Notes under the pieces: model-generated
The model's database searches: none
What the model was told of the DNA's origin: nothing
The model's input: the letters and a program-made list of their open reading frames with translations, nothing else
Made by a program: the position numbers and the translations under genes
Assembly: GCA_964574335.1 (NCBI GenBank)
Contig: CAZNNH010000001.1
Location: 1-64,000 of the forward strand
DNA from: CAZNNH01 sp964574335
Lineage (GTDB): Bacteria; Acidobacteriota; Vicinamibacteria; Fen-336
Length of the DNA: 64,000 bases
Direction of reading: 5' to 3'
In this document: one piece after another, positions 50,968 to 60,391 of the stretch
Layout of the letters: the number at the start of each line of letters is the position of its first letter
Numbering within the stretch: the first letter of the stretch is position 1

Positions 50968-53439
50968 CTAGGCGGCGCTCCGGCGCGCGAGGGTCGGTCG
51001 CTCCGGGTCCAGGATCCGATAGGCCGCCAGCTTCACACGGTCGTTGATCGGGAACCAGGCCAGGGCGTAGACCCACACCGCCAGGGCCCAGCCCCAGCCG
51101 ATCGGGGGCATGAACCATCCGAAGACGGCGAAGCAGGTGGCCACGATCTGCGTCCCGATCACCGCCCACAGCAGCACCGGCGAAGGCCGCGTGGACCAGA
51201 ACGGCCCCCGGGTGCGGGTGACGAAGACGGTGAGGTGCCCGGCCACCGAGAGCTTCAGGTAGATGAGCGTCTGCAGCACGTCCCGGCTCAGGTGGAACAC
51301 CCGCTCCCCGAGGTAGAACAGGCCGAAGGAGGCGAAGACGCCGGCCACGCCCAGGACGGTGGCGATCCCGAGAACGTTGCGCATGTTCCAGGCCTCGGGC
51401 TCTTCCGAGTACTTCACGCGGTCGTAGGCGATCGACAGGATGGCGCCGTCGTTGAGCAAGGCCAGCAGGACGATCATGACCGCCGTGACCGGGTAGAAGT
51501 TGAAGACCAGGATGGAGAGGGTCATGAACAGCAGCACCCGGATCGTCTCCGCGATCCGGTAGATCGCGTAGCTGTTCATCCTCTGGAAAATCTTGCGGCT
51601 CTCCTTGATGGCGTCGATGATCACCGAGAGGCCGGGGGTCAGCAGCACCATGGCGGCGGCGGCGCGGGCGGCGTCGGTGGCCCCCGACACGGCGATGCCG
51701 CAGTCGGCCTTCTTCAGGGCCGGCGCGTCGTTCACCCCGTCTCCGGTCATCCCCACGATGTGGTGTCGCTTCTGCAGCACCTCGACGATGTGGAACTTGT
51801 GCTCCGGAAAGACCTGGGCGAACCCGTCGGAGGCCTCGATGGCCTCGTCGAGCTGGGCGCCCTGATGGTGGGTGGTCTCGCCGAACAGGGTGGCGTCCAG
51901 GATATTGCGTCCGAGCCCGACCTGCCCCGCGATCTCCTTGCCGATGGCGACCTGGTCTCCGGTCACCATCTTGACCCGCACGCCCATGCGCCGGGCCTGC
52001 TCGATGGTGGTCTTCGAGTCCTCGCGCGGCGGGTCGGAGAGGGCCAGCACGCCCAGGAAGCGCCAGTCGCCTCCCCCGTCGGCGCGGGCCACGCCCAGGG
52101 CCCGGAACCCGCGGCGGGCGAACTGATCGACCGCCTCCTCGACCTCCGCCCGTAGACCTGCGGAGACGCCGGCCAACGCCAGGATCACCTGGGGCGCGCC
52201 CTTGCTGGCGCGCAGCTCGGCCCCGTCCGGGGCCCTGACCGCGGCCTCGGTGCGCTTTCCGACCGGATCGAACGGGCGGAAGCGCGTCACCTCGTGGCCC
52301 CTCAGGGCCTGGGCGTCGTGGACGCCGGTGAGCACGGCCTGATCGATGGCGTCACCGGCCTCGGAGCGCGACGCCAGCGCCGCCGCCAGGATCACCTGGT
52401 CGGGCGTGGATCCGCCAGCGCAGAAGGTGTCGGTCAGGGTCAGCTTGTTCTGAGTGAGGGTCCCCGTCTTGTCGGAGCACAGGACGTCCATCCCGGCCAG
52501 CTCCTCGATGGCCACCAGCCGGCTGACGATGGCCTGCTTGCGGGCCAGAAGCCGCGCCCCGACCGCCATCGTCACCGAGAGGACGGTGGGCATGGCGACC
52601 GGGATCGCGGCCACCGTCAGCACCAGGGCGAACTGCACCGTGGTGATCAGCCGGTCCCCCCGGAACAACGCCACCACGATGATCAGGGCGACCAGCACCG
52701 CAGCCAGGGCGATCAGGTAGTCGCCGATCTTCAGGACCGCCTTCTGGAAGTGACTCACGGTGTCGGCCGACTCCACGAGCTGGGCGGTCTTGCCGAAGTA
52801 GGTCTTGGCGCCGGTGGCGGAGACCAGCGCGTCGATCTCGCCCCGCTTGAGGATGGAGCCTGCGTATAGGGTCTCGCCCGGCTTCCGGGTGACAGGCAGC
52901 GACTCCCCGGTGAGGGCGGCCTGGTCCACCTCCACCGACTCGCCGTCGAGGAGGACCACATCGGCGGGGATGACGTCTCCCAGCCTCAGCCGGACCCGGT
53001 CGCCCGGGACCAGCTCCCGCGCCGGCAGGTCCCGCCAGGCGCCGTCACGGCGCACGCGGGCCTGGAGCGCCAGGTTGGCCTTGAGCGCGGCGATCGCGTT
53101 CCCGGCCTGGTACTCCTCCCAGAAGCCGACCACGGCGTTGGCCAGCAGCAGCACCAGGATGATGATGAAGTCGGCCCAGTGCCGCACCACCGCCGACAGG
53201 ATGGCGGCGGCCTCGATCATCCACGGGATCGGCCCCCAGAAGTGGCCGAGAAACTCCAAGAGAGGGTTGCGCTTCTTCTCCGGAAGCTCGTTGGCGCCGT
53301 ACTCTTCGAGGCGGCGGGCGGCCTCCTGCTGGGACAGCCCCTCGAGCGAGGTCTTCAGCTTGGACAGCACGTCCTGCAGGTTCGGCGCGGCTTGGGGCGC
53401 TTTCGCTTCCCCTCCGTCATGTAACAGGTCTTCGGCCAT
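50968..53439 (-). CDS. P3A-type plasma-membrane proton-efflux ATPase
   Basis: An 823-aa P-type ATPase. The actuator motif is TGES (177-180). TM4 carries VAAIPVAMPTVLSVTMAVGA, the P3A signature. The phosphorylated aspartate is D323 in CSDKTGTLTQNKLTL, and the hinge is GMTGDGVNDAPALKKAD. It pumps protons out of the cytoplasm using ATP; the fungal/plant Pma1 type is also found in archaea and scattered bacteria. It starts at ATG 53439 with AAGGAG upstream. It stands alone and may serve pH homeostasis or secondary transport. Confidence 0.92.
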   Translation of the reverse strand: MAEDLLHDGGEAKAPQAAPNLQDVLSKLKTSLEGLSQQEAARRLEEYGANELPEKKRNPLLEFLGHFWGPIPWMIEAAAILSAVVRHWADFIIILVLLLANAVVGFWEEYQAGNAIAALKANLALQARVRRDGAWRDLPARELVPGDRVRLRLGDVIPADVVLLDGESVEVDQAALTGESLPVTRKPGETLYAGSILKRGEIDALVSATGAKTYFGKTAQLVESADTVSHFQKAVLKIGDYLIALAAVLVALIIVVALFRGDRLITTVQFALVLTVAAIPVAMPTVLSVTMAVGARLLARKQAIVSRLVAIEELAGMDVLCSDKTGTLTQNKLTLTDTFCAGGSTPDQVILAAALASRSEAGDAIDQAVLTGVHDAQALRGHEVTRFRPFDPVGKRTEAAVRAPDGAELRASKGAPQVILALAGVSAGLRAEVEEAVDQFARRGFRALGVARADGGGDWRFLGVLALSDPPREDSKTTIEQARRMGVRVKMVTGDQVAIGKEIAGQVGLGRNILDATLFGETTHHQGAQLDEAIEASDGFAQVFPEHKFHIVEVLQKRHHIVGMTGDGVNDAPALKKADCGIAVSGATDAARAAAAMVLLTPGLSVIIDAIKESRKIFQRMNSYAIYRIAETIRVLLFMTLSILVFNFYPVTAVMIVLLALLNDGAILSIAYDRVKYSEEPEAWNMRNVLGIATVLGVAGVFASFGLFYLGERVFHLSRDVLQTLIYLKLSVAGHLTVFVTRTRGPFWSTRPSPVLLWAVIGTQIVATCFAVFGWFMPPIGWGWALAVWVYALAWFPINDRVKLAAYRILDPERPTLARRSAA

Positions 53440-53609
53440 CGGTGCTCCTTTCTGCTGCGGCAGCCGGAGCCGTGGGTGTGGTAATGAGACAGGCGTGACT
53501 TCATCATCGCCCGCCTGGAGAGACGGTGTCAAAAGCCGCCGGGCGGCGGGCGTCCTGTGGCCGTCCGATCGGCGATCAGCGAGACGACGTCTTCACAGAG
53601 ACGACACCC

Positions 53610-56285
53610 TCACTGAGGCAGCGTCTGCGAGCCGGTCACCTCGAAGCTTGCGGTCACCGCGCCGGGGAACTCGTCCGGCTGGGCGCCGCCGACCGCCACG
53701 GTGTACGAGCCGGGCACGATCACCCGCTCGCCCTTCTCGTTCACCTGACCCAGGGTGCGGGGATCGATCTGGATCCGGACGTGCGCCGTCGCACCGGCCT
53801 CGACGTGGACGCGCTGGAACCCGGCCAGGGTCCGCAGCGGCGTCAGCGCGGCCTTCGGCTGGGTCAGGTAGACCTCGACCACCTCGTCGCCGGCGCGGCT
53901 GCCAGCGTTTCTGACATCGACCTCGAGGCTCACCGGCTCACCCGCCGCCAGCGACGGGCTCGACAGCTTCAGCTTGGCGTACTGGAACTCCGAGTAGCTC
54001 AAGCCGAAACCGAAGCCGTAGAGGGGCTTGCCCTTGAAGTAGCGGTAGGTGCGGTCGGCCATCGAGTACTCCTCGAACGGCGGAAGCTGGTCGACCGACG
54101 CGTAGAAGGTGAGGGGGAGCCGTCCGGCGGGGTTGTTGTCGCCGGCCAGGGTCTCGGCGATGGCGGTGCCGCCCTCCTCGCCGGGGTACCAGGCCTCGAG
54201 GACGGCACCGGCGTAGCCGTGCTCCTCGGGGACGGCCAGGGCGCTGCCGCTGCTCAAGACGACGACCAGCGGCCGGCCGGCGGCGTGGAGGGCCTTCAGC
54301 AGCTCGCGCTGGACCCGGGGCAGGCGGATGTCGGTGCGGTCTCCGCCCTCGAACCCCGGCAGCTCCACGCGCATCTCCTCGCCTTCGAGCTGCGGCGAGA
54401 GGCCCACGAACGCCACCACTACGTCGGCCTTCTTGGCCACCGCCACCGCCTCGTCGACCAGGGCGGTGACCGGAGGCTGCCAGGTGAGGTCGATGCCGGC
54501 CGCCGCGGTGCTGTGCATGTACTCGAGACGGATGGCGTGCGGCTCGGTGCCGTCGAAATGCAGGGCTGCCTCGGTCTTCCCCTCCTCGCTGCTGTCGGCG
54601 ATCTGCTTGTCGTCGAGGTAGAGGCGGAACTGCTCGTGGCTCTCGCAGGCGTAGCAGAAGGCCACCCGCGCCCCCAGCTTGTAGTCGCCCGCGGCGGAAG
54701 GCACCAGGGTGCCGGTCCAGCGCACCGAGAAGTCGTTGCGCTGCAGCCCGGCCACCGGGACCGCCTTGTCCCAGTTGAAGTTGACGCTGCGATCCACGCG
54801 GACCGCCACCGGCTTGCCGCTGAAGTCGGGGGTGCTGAAGTACTCGCCGGTCAGCCCCGGCTGGCCGTCGGCGCTGCGCAGCGCCGTGTGCGCGATGGGA
54901 ACCGCGAAGCCCTCCGCCAGGCTGGACCCCTGGGCGTAGAGGACGGTCCGGTCCTTGAACCGGCGCTCGATGCCGGCGATCGGCGAGACCGGGTCGGGGG
55001 GGGTGCCGTTGTAGTTGCCCTGCAGCGACTGGACCAGCTCGGCGGTGGGTCCGACCACGGCGATGGTGCGGGCCTCGGGCGACAGCGGCAGCAGCCCGCC
55101 CTCGTTCTTCAGCAGCACGATCGCCTTGCGGGCCGCCTCGAGCGCCATCGCCCGGTGCTGGGCCGAGTCGACCTCCGAGAACGGGATGCGGCCATAGGCG
55201 TAGGACTCGGCCGGGTCGAACATCCCCAGGCGGAAGCGGGCCGTGAACAGCCGCGTCAGGGCCCGGTCCAGGTCGGCCTCGGTGACCAGGCCCTGCTTCA
55301 GCGACTCCGCCAGCGTGTCGTAGGCCTTGGCCTGGCCGTACTGGCACTCCAGGTCGGTGCCGGCCTTGAGGGCGGCGGCGGCGGCGTGGGGGTAGTCGGG
55401 GGCGAACTTGTGCCCGGTGGCCACGTCCCCGACGGCGGCGCAGTCGGAGACGACGTAGCCGTCGAACCCCCAGGCGGCGCGCAGGTGGTCCTCGAGCAGC
55501 ATGGTGCTGGTGCAGGCCGGGAAGCCGTCGACGGCGTTGTAGGCGCACATCACCGACTGGGCGTGCGCCTGGGTGATCGCGGCCCGGAAGGCCGGCAGGT
55601 AGGTGTCTTCGAGGTCGTGGGCAGAGACGTCCACGTTGAAGCCGTGGCGCAGCGGCTCCGGCCCGCTGTGGACGGCGAAGTGCTTGGGTGTGGACACGAC
55701 CTTGAGGTGCTTGGGGTCGTCGCCCTGCATGCCGGAGACGAAGGCCACGGCCATCCGGCCGGTGAGGAACGGGTCCTCGCCGTAGGTCTCCTGCCCCCGT
55801 CCCCAGCGCGGATCGCGGAAGATGTTCACGTTGGGCGCCCAGAAGGTGAGCCCGAAGAACATCTCGTGGTGGTCCTCGCGTTTCGCTTGGTGGTACTTGG
55901 CCCGCGCCTCGGTGGAGATGGTCTCGGCCATCCGGTGGACCAGGTCGGTGTCCCAGGTGGCGGCCATCCCGATCACCTGCGGGAAGTTGGTGGCGTAGCC
56001 GCCGAAGGCGACGCCGTGCAGGCTCTCGTTCCACCAGTCGTAGCGGGGCACGCCCAGCCGCGGGATGGCGGCGGCGTGGTCACGCATCTGGGAGACCTTC
56101 TCCTCGAGCGTCATGCGCGAGACCAGGTCCTCGACGCGCCTCTCGATGGGCGCCGACACGTCGAGATAGGCCGCGTCAGCGGGCGCGGCCGGGGTCTGGG
56201 CCGCGGCGGGCGAACCCGCCGCCCAGGCCAGGAGCAGGGCCAAAGGCAGTCCGAAATGGGCAGAAATCGAAGCATGACGCAGCAA
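53610..56285 (-). CDS. Exported GH3 glycosidase with PA14 domain
   Basis: An 891-aa GH3 enzyme from TTG 56285, which has GGAGGG five bases upstream and gives a clean signal peptide (LPLALLLAWAAGSPAAAQ). The barrel shows RWGRGQETYGEDPFLTGR, PKHFAVHSG and the nucleophile aspartate in GFDGYVVSDCAAVG. A PA14 domain is inserted in the C-terminal domain (TGEYFSTPDFSGKPVAVRVD, GDYKLGARVAF). A fibronectin III-like domain ends the protein. The family pattern is that of xylan beta-xylosidase/beta-glucosidase enzymes. With the GH97 and the other GH3 it indicates plant or microbial polysaccharide breakdown. Confidence 0.9.
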   Translation of the reverse strand: MLRHASISAHFGLPLALLLAWAAGSPAAAQTPAAPADAAYLDVSAPIERRVEDLVSRMTLEEKVSQMRDHAAAIPRLGVPRYDWWNESLHGVAFGGYATNFPQVIGMAATWDTDLVHRMAETISTEARAKYHQAKREDHHEMFFGLTFWAPNVNIFRDPRWGRGQETYGEDPFLTGRMAVAFVSGMQGDDPKHLKVVSTPKHFAVHSGPEPLRHGFNVDVSAHDLEDTYLPAFRAAITQAHAQSVMCAYNAVDGFPACTSTMLLEDHLRAAWGFDGYVVSDCAAVGDVATGHKFAPDYPHAAAAALKAGTDLECQYGQAKAYDTLAESLKQGLVTEADLDRALTRLFTARFRLGMFDPAESYAYGRIPFSEVDSAQHRAMALEAARKAIVLLKNEGGLLPLSPEARTIAVVGPTAELVQSLQGNYNGTPPDPVSPIAGIERRFKDRTVLYAQGSSLAEGFAVPIAHTALRSADGQPGLTGEYFSTPDFSGKPVAVRVDRSVNFNWDKAVPVAGLQRNDFSVRWTGTLVPSAAGDYKLGARVAFCYACESHEQFRLYLDDKQIADSSEEGKTEAALHFDGTEPHAIRLEYMHSTAAAGIDLTWQPPVTALVDEAVAVAKKADVVVAFVGLSPQLEGEEMRVELPGFEGGDRTDIRLPRVQRELLKALHAAGRPLVVVLSSGSALAVPEEHGYAGAVLEAWYPGEEGGTAIAETLAGDNNPAGRLPLTFYASVDQLPPFEEYSMADRTYRYFKGKPLYGFGFGLSYSEFQYAKLKLSSPSLAAGEPVSLEVDVRNAGSRAGDEVVEVYLTQPKAALTPLRTLAGFQRVHVEAGATAHVRIQIDPRTLGQVNEKGERVIVPGSYTVAVGGAQPDEFPGAVTASFEVTGSQTLPQ

Positions 56286-56341
56286 GGGATCCCTCCGTGG
56301 CAGGTAGACGGGGACAGGATACTCGAAGGGGGTGAGGATCT

Positions 56342-56461
56342 CTAGGCTTCCGGGGGCCGCCGGATTCCGATCCAGGCGACGGTCCACCAGAGGGACAGCG
56401 CCGCCGTCCCCGTGAAGACCCATCGAAAGGCCGGGCGGCCCCCCGAGGGAGCGGAGGTCAC
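56342..56461 (-). CDS. Very small membrane protein (39 aa)
   Basis: GTG 56461 overlaps the TGA of the upstream gene (GTGA) and opens a 39-codon frame with one membrane helix (FRWVFTGTAALSLWWTVAWI) and the basic tail IRRPPEA. The coupling and the clean helix support a real gene. Function unknown. Confidence 0.45.
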   Translation of the reverse strand: MTSAPSGGRPAFRWVFTGTAALSLWWTVAWIGIRRPPEA

Positions 56462-56991
56462 GGACGCTCCCCGTCCAGCCAGGGAAAGACCTCGGACTCC
56501 AGGATCTCCTTCCACCGAGCGCACACGGCCTCGACCTCCTCCTGGGTCCGGAAGGCGAGCTCCCCGTCGCGCATATCCAGGCGGTGCCAGTCGAAACGTT
56601 CCACGTCGGCCTCGCTGCTGAACCGCGCCACGTCCATGCCGAACCGACCGCCGAACCTGCTGCGCCCCATGTATAGCGAATGGGTGACGCGGCCGCGTTT
56701 CCTCTCGAGGACGACCCCCTCCTTCCACGGCCCTCCAGGCACGCTCGCGAAGCCGGCGTCGAGAATCGTCGGCAGGAGCACCTTCCGGATGGTGGGCGAC
56801 AGGCGGACCTTCCGCGGGTCCGTCGAGCCCACGAAGGCGGCGCGAACCGAGTAGGTCGCGTTGAGGCTGGCGGCCTCGCGCATCAGCTCCCTGGCGCGCT
56901 CGAGGTCGCCGGCGGCGGCCGCCTGGTCCGAGTAGACGCTCAGCTCGTACGATCGGCTCTTCTTCTCGTCGATCTCGTGCAGCCCTATCAC
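56458..56991 (-). CDS. Soluble protein of unknown function (177 aa)
   Basis: GTG 56991 follows GAGGAGCC. The sequence includes SYELSVYSDQAAAAGDLERA, LLPTILDAGFASVPGG, LERKRGRVTHSLYMGRSRFG and DVARFSSEADVERFDWHRLD. It resembles DUF4304-type proteins, which lack a known function. No signal or membrane segment. It belongs to the run of minus-strand unknown genes but no cassette-type repeat is seen at either end. Confidence 0.55.
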   Translation of the reverse strand: MIGLHEIDEKKSRSYELSVYSDQAAAAGDLERARELMREAASLNATYSVRAAFVGSTDPRKVRLSPTIRKVLLPTILDAGFASVPGGPWKEGVVLERKRGRVTHSLYMGRSRFGGRFGMDVARFSSEADVERFDWHRLDMRDGELAFRTQEEVEAVCARWKEILESEVFPWLDGERP

Positions 56992-57027
56992 GGCTCCTCC
57001 TCGAGACGGCCGGCGCTTTGCAGCATC

Positions 57028-57477
57028 CTACATGACCCACATTCCGATCCTGCCCTGGTAGACCTTCGACACGACACCGTTCTCCATGTCGACGAACAGA
57101 TACCGCTGGCTGTATCGGTCGGGCGCGCTCGGCTCGCTTCGTATCGGGTAGAGCGAGGTTCCCTGGGCGGGATCGTGCTGCTGAGCCTGGTCCCAGAACA
57201 CGTGGTACACATCGGGTTCGGACTGATCGGCATCTGACGAACGCGTCACCGACGCGCCGAACACGGGAGGCTCGCCCACGGTCCCTCTGACCTCTTGGAG
57301 GGTCATGCCAGCGTGCAGGGCATCGGCAACCGCTGCTTCGATCGGATTCTCACGCGGGTACCACCGGAGCTTGAAGGACGCCGGCAGAGAGGGCGTTCGC
57401 GCCGCACATCCGCACGAACACCACAGCAGCCCGAGCAGGAGCATCTCCGAGACGGCTCGCCCGACGGCCTGCCTCAT
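57028..57477 (-). CDS. Small BamE-like lipoprotein
   Basis: About 149 aa from ATG 57477 (GGGAGG upstream; GTG 57489 also in frame). The signal ends in a lipobox region with several cysteines (LGLLWCSCGCAARTPS). The body starts IEAAVADALHAGMTLQEVRG followed by TVGEPPVFGASVT, which is the SmpA/OmlA (BamE) beta-alpha-beta pattern of outer-membrane assembly or related small lipoproteins. Function in this context unknown. Confidence 0.65.
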   Translation of the reverse strand: MRQAVGRAVSEMLLLGLLWCSCGCAARTPSLPASFKLRWYPRENPIEAAVADALHAGMTLQEVRGTVGEPPVFGASVTRSSDADQSEPDVYHVFWDQAQQHDPAQGTSLYPIRSEPSAPDRYSQRYLFVDMENGVVSKVYQGRIGMWVM

Positions 57478-57528
57478 GCGCCCTCCCACGCCGACGTCGG
57501 CAGGACACCCAGGACCAGGTGTATCCGA

Positions 57529-58314
57529 TCAGCGCCCCTGGAGCTCCGCCACCGCCTCGGCCAGCCGTCCGATCAGCGCCGCCTCCTCCGGGACGTCCAT
57601 GGGCGCGAAGCAGTCGAGGTACTCGTCTATCCGGGACAGCAGCGGACCCACTGTGTCGAGCAGGTGCCGCACCTCGCTCGGGTCCGCCGCCTCCAGCAGC
57701 GCCCCGCGCTCCACGTCGTCCCCGACCGCCCACCTCGCGACCAGCGGCGCCAGTGGTCTCAGATCGGGGGGCAGCCGTTCGACGTTGAGACGGAGACCGT
57801 CAACGATCCGGCCGTCCTGCGCCGTGGCGGGCCCGGTCGCCAGGCGGGCGGCGACCTCCGCCAGGCTCGACAACGTCTCCACGGTTGCCCGTGCCGGCCG
57901 AACCACCGCCACCAGGTCGCCGTGGCTCACGAAGAGGGGCTCTCGCCGCGAGCAGCCGAGGCCCGCCAGGGCAGCGGCATTCTCCCCGTCCGCAAGCCAG
58001 TCGTCCGTGGTCGACCCGGAAAGGGTGGCGTGCACGAAGAGCGGCACGGAGGCCAGTAGCGGAGGGGACTCACGTCGTTCGGTCACCAGCGACCTGAGGT
58101 TCGGGGCGCCGAGGGCAAAGAAGGCCGTTCCCTCGAAGCCCCTCATCCAGACGGACACCGCCCGGCCCGCGCCGATCCGGGTCTTGTAGCCGCGGTATTC
58201 GAAGCACGCCTCGCGCCTCTCGAATCCGCACCAGCCGGAGACCCAGCACCTCTCCGCTTCGGCGCCGACCAGCGACGCCAACCTCGAGACGGCGTGTCGG
58301 GTTCGGAATCCCAT
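57529..58314 (-). CDS. Soluble protein of unknown function (261 aa)
   Basis: Contains a beta-rich N-terminal half (CFEYRGYKTRIGAGRAVSVW, FEGTAFFALGAPNLRSLVTE) and a helical C-terminal half (EDYLDC-like EYLDCFAPMDVPEEAALIGR). No signal, membrane segment or family recognised. It starts at ATG 58314 and is 51 bp upstream of the BamE-like gene. Possible integron cassette but its flanks do not show the repeat found further right. Confidence 0.55.
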   Translation of the reverse strand: MGFRTRHAVSRLASLVGAEAERCWVSGWCGFERREACFEYRGYKTRIGAGRAVSVWMRGFEGTAFFALGAPNLRSLVTERRESPPLLASVPLFVHATLSGSTTDDWLADGENAAALAGLGCSRREPLFVSHGDLVAVVRPARATVETLSSLAEVAARLATGPATAQDGRIVDGLRLNVERLPPDLRPLAPLVARWAVGDDVERGALLEAADPSEVRHLLDTVGPLLSRIDEYLDCFAPMDVPEEAALIGRLAEAVAELQGR

Positions 58315-58397
58315 GCCGACAGCATCCCGTGTCTGAGCCAGCGGGACGCCTCCGCCGGCCGCTCAAGACGCTTCCTACCTGGCAACCCTGGCCAGCT

Positions 58398-58913
58398 TCA
58401 CACGATGGTCCGCCGCCAGCCCGCTGGCTCGGACCCGCCCCCCCACCTCAGCACGAGCGCAACCACTGCGCCGAGGCAGAGGGTCACCGCACCCGCAGCA
58501 TACCCGACTGCGACGAACCGTTCTCCCGCGATCCTGCTCCCGAGAACCGCGGAGTTCGCAACTGGCCACAGGGCACCGCCGAGGAGGATCGACAGCGTCA
58601 TCCTGGAGACGGCTCCCCGCAAGGCCGCCACGACTGGCAGGAGGAGGCTCACCATGACGGCGAGCCCGAGGTAGCCCCTGAGGAACCACCCCAGCGGGAA
58701 TCGATAGACGGCGGGCGTGGGACGGCCATCGACTCCCTGCGCCTCCTCCGGGTGCGGCTCCGGATCCAGCACAGCATTCCCCAGCGAGGCGTACTGCGTG
58801 CAGTGCAGGTTGACCTCGAAGAGGGCGGCAAAAGCGATGGCGCCGCCAAGGGCCAGTGCTGCTGCCACCCAACGGGAAAGCCAAGGGCTACGTGGCCATC
58901 GCCGGGGCCTCAT
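58398..58913 (-). CDS. Membrane protein of unknown function (cassette candidate)
   Basis: A 171-aa protein from ATG 58913 with about four membrane helices (LSRWVAAALALGGAIAFAAL, YLGLAVMVSLLLPVVAALRG, MTLSILLGGALWPVANSAVL, AVTLCLGAVVALVLRWGGG). The periplasmic loop contains NLHCTQYASLGNAVLDPEPH. No family recognised. It is the first gene after the attC-like repeat at 58972-59045, so it would begin a cassette. Confidence 0.55.
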   Translation of the reverse strand: MRPRRWPRSPWLSRWVAAALALGGAIAFAALFEVNLHCTQYASLGNAVLDPEPHPEEAQGVDGRPTPAVYRFPLGWFLRGYLGLAVMVSLLLPVVAALRGAVSRMTLSILLGGALWPVANSAVLGSRIAGERFVAVGYAAGAVTLCLGAVVALVLRWGGGSEPAGWRRTIV

Positions 58914-58971
58914 GGATTCGCTCCGACGATGCCGCGTCCGGATTCCTTTAGCCAGCGCATCCGATCCTCCG

Positions 58972-59045
58972 ACTGTCGACCGAACGCTGGCGATAGCCTG
59001 CAAGGCGCGGGTGGATGACGATGGCCCGCGAAGCGGGTCCGGCTG
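58972..59045 (-). other. attC-like site after the 59.1-kb gene
   Basis: On the cassette strand: CCGCTTCGCGGGCCATCGTC, then GCCTTGCAGGCTATCGCCAG, then CGTTCGGTCGAC at the left end. CCCGCTTCGCGGG is itself a hairpin. The same order of blocks recurs at 59.6, 60.3 and 61.0 kb, each time between consecutive genes. GTTC at the left end is the expected recombination triplet position, though not the textbook GTTRRRY. Confidence 0.55.
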
Positions 59046-59107
59046 GACCTACACCACGCTTGGTCTGCTTCACCGCCTTCTTGGGCCACCCACGCTTCCG
59101 GGAATCC

Positions 59108-59590
59108 CTAGCCTGCCCAGGAAAACAGCACCTTCTCATACTGGGCGCCCTGATAGTAGTAGTCGTGCCTGACGGTCACGCTTCCCACCTTCCACGTGCT
59201 CGGTACAATCTGGACCAGTTCCTCGCCAATGGTGTGGGGCAGCCCCAGCGTTCCGGGACCCAGCCACCCAACCAGAAGGTCCTGCCAGTTGTCGAACGCT
59301 TGTCGCCTCCGCCGCTTCGGACTCCTCAGGAACTCCACCTGGAAGAGTCGACCCGCCTTGCGAGGCCTGAAGCGTAGCTCCAACTCGGTCTCGAAGCCCC
59401 CGAGAAGCTGACAGCGGGCGCGGAGTCGCCCGGGGCCCACGCCTCGAACGCGCGCGCTTCTGAGTAGCTGAAGGGCGTCGGCTTCCGGAGTGCCCCAGGG
59501 GAGACAGACCTGCGGCCTTTCGAGAGGGAAGCTGCCACTGAAGTCGTGCCCGCTTGGCGCATCTGTCACGCGCTCACCCTTCGCCCTCAT
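59108..59590 (-). CDS. Cassette gene of unknown function (160 aa)
   Basis: ATG 59590, directly after attC-like repeat material. Segments: HDFSGSFPLERPQVCLPWGT, PEADALQLLRSARVRG, ELRFRPRKAGRLFQVEFLRS and VTVRHDYYYQGAQYEKVLFS. The final third has alternating aromatic strands, and the protein looks cytosolic and compact, a pattern common in integron cassettes and immunity proteins, but it is not recognised. It is flanked on both sides by the shared repeat. Confidence 0.6.
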   Translation of the reverse strand: MRAKGERVTDAPSGHDFSGSFPLERPQVCLPWGTPEADALQLLRSARVRGVGPGRLRARCQLLGGFETELELRFRPRKAGRLFQVEFLRSPKRRRRQAFDNWQDLLVGWLGPGTLGLPHTIGEELVQIVPSTWKVGSVTVRHDYYYQGAQYEKVLFSWAG

Positions 59591-59597
59591 TTCAATG

Positions 59598-59680
59598 TCG
59601 GCCCAGGGCTGCCGATAGCCTGCAGGGTGCGAATCGATGAAGACGGCCCGCGGAGCGGGCCACCCTTCTGCTCTCTTGCG
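59598..59680 (-). other. attC-like site after the 59.7-kb gene
   Basis: On the cassette strand: CCCGCTCCGCGGGCCGTCTT, CATCGATTCGCACCC, TGCAGGCTATCGGCAG, then CCCTGGGCC where the other copies have CGTTCG. About 50 bases align with the 58.98-kb copy. The GTT of the core has been lost, so this copy may no longer recombine. Confidence 0.5.
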
Positions 59681-59719
59681 TATTGTCAGCTTTGTGCGGT
59701 CGTTCTGCGACTCCCGCTC

Positions 59720-60327
59720 TCAATAGACAAGTAGTGCGCCACGGGGCCATTCGCCCGTCCAGCCACAAGGGAAGCAGCCATTCTCGAACACCAACAGCAG
59801 CTCCAGGAAGAAACAGGCGCGATGCCCGGTGAACATGTAGCTGTTCGCCATGAGAGCGCCAAGCACGTCCCACCGGATCGAGTAGAGAACCGCGTCCTGA
59901 ACGCCAAGGCGGCGCACCACGGGCTCCAGTGTCTCCGACAGGAGCGGCTCGAGCACCTGCGTCTTGTGCGCGGCAACGATCTCGTTCCACCGCCGATAGT
60001 CGTCACGCGCGGGGAGCGTGAGCCAGAGGGTGAGCTGGTTCTGAGCCTCGAGCTGAACGTTCTCTCAGTGAGCGCACCGGAGGACTGGACGGCGTCCCGC
60101 CAGGAGGCGAGTCGCTGGACGGGGACCGAGAGATCCCAGCTCGCGTCTTTGCCGCATTGGGAGAGCCAGGGGGCTCTTCGGATTCGGCCAACGACGTCGC
60201 TCTCCTCCAGATCCAGCTTGGACACGTACCCCGGCGGGGGCGACGCCATCGCACGCAGCATCCCCGAGTTCAGATCGACATAGTGAACCTCGGGATCAGG
60301 CGTCTTCTTCTTCCGCCACCAGATCAT
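59720..60327 (-). pseudogene. Cassette gene of unknown function with a frameshift
   Basis: ATG 60327 opens with MIWWRKKKTPDPEVHYVDLN, then PPPGYVSKLDLEESDVVGRI and ends in frame one near SSGALTE. From about 60064 the protein-like reading continues in another frame as NVQLEAQNQLTLWLTLPARD, EIVAAHKTQVLEPLLSETLE and ends GWTGEWPRGALLVY at 59720. A single-base indel in or near GAGAGA joins the two parts into about 202 aa. The soluble protein has no recognised family. It is flanked by attC-like repeats on both sides. Confidence 0.6.
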
Positions 60328-60343
60328 GCGGTATCTCCGTACG

Positions 60344-60391
60344 CAGAACGCTGACGATCACTTTCGAGGTGCGCCTCGATGACGCGGGGCG
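60344..60391 (-). other. attC-like site after the 60.4-kb gene
   Basis: Shorter copy on the cassette strand: CGCGTCATCGAGGCGCACCT, CGAAAGTGATCGTCAG, CGTTCTGCG. It shares the TCATC, GATCGTCAGCGTTC order with the other three. It begins immediately after the stop of the upstream gene and ends 17 bp before the next ATG. Confidence 0.5.

Noticed and set aside
57490..58397. attC-like sites on both sides of the 261-aa gene
   Set aside because: The shared blocks (TCATC, GCAGGCTATCG, CGTTC) were looked for in both gaps and are not present, so this gene is not counted as a supported cassette.
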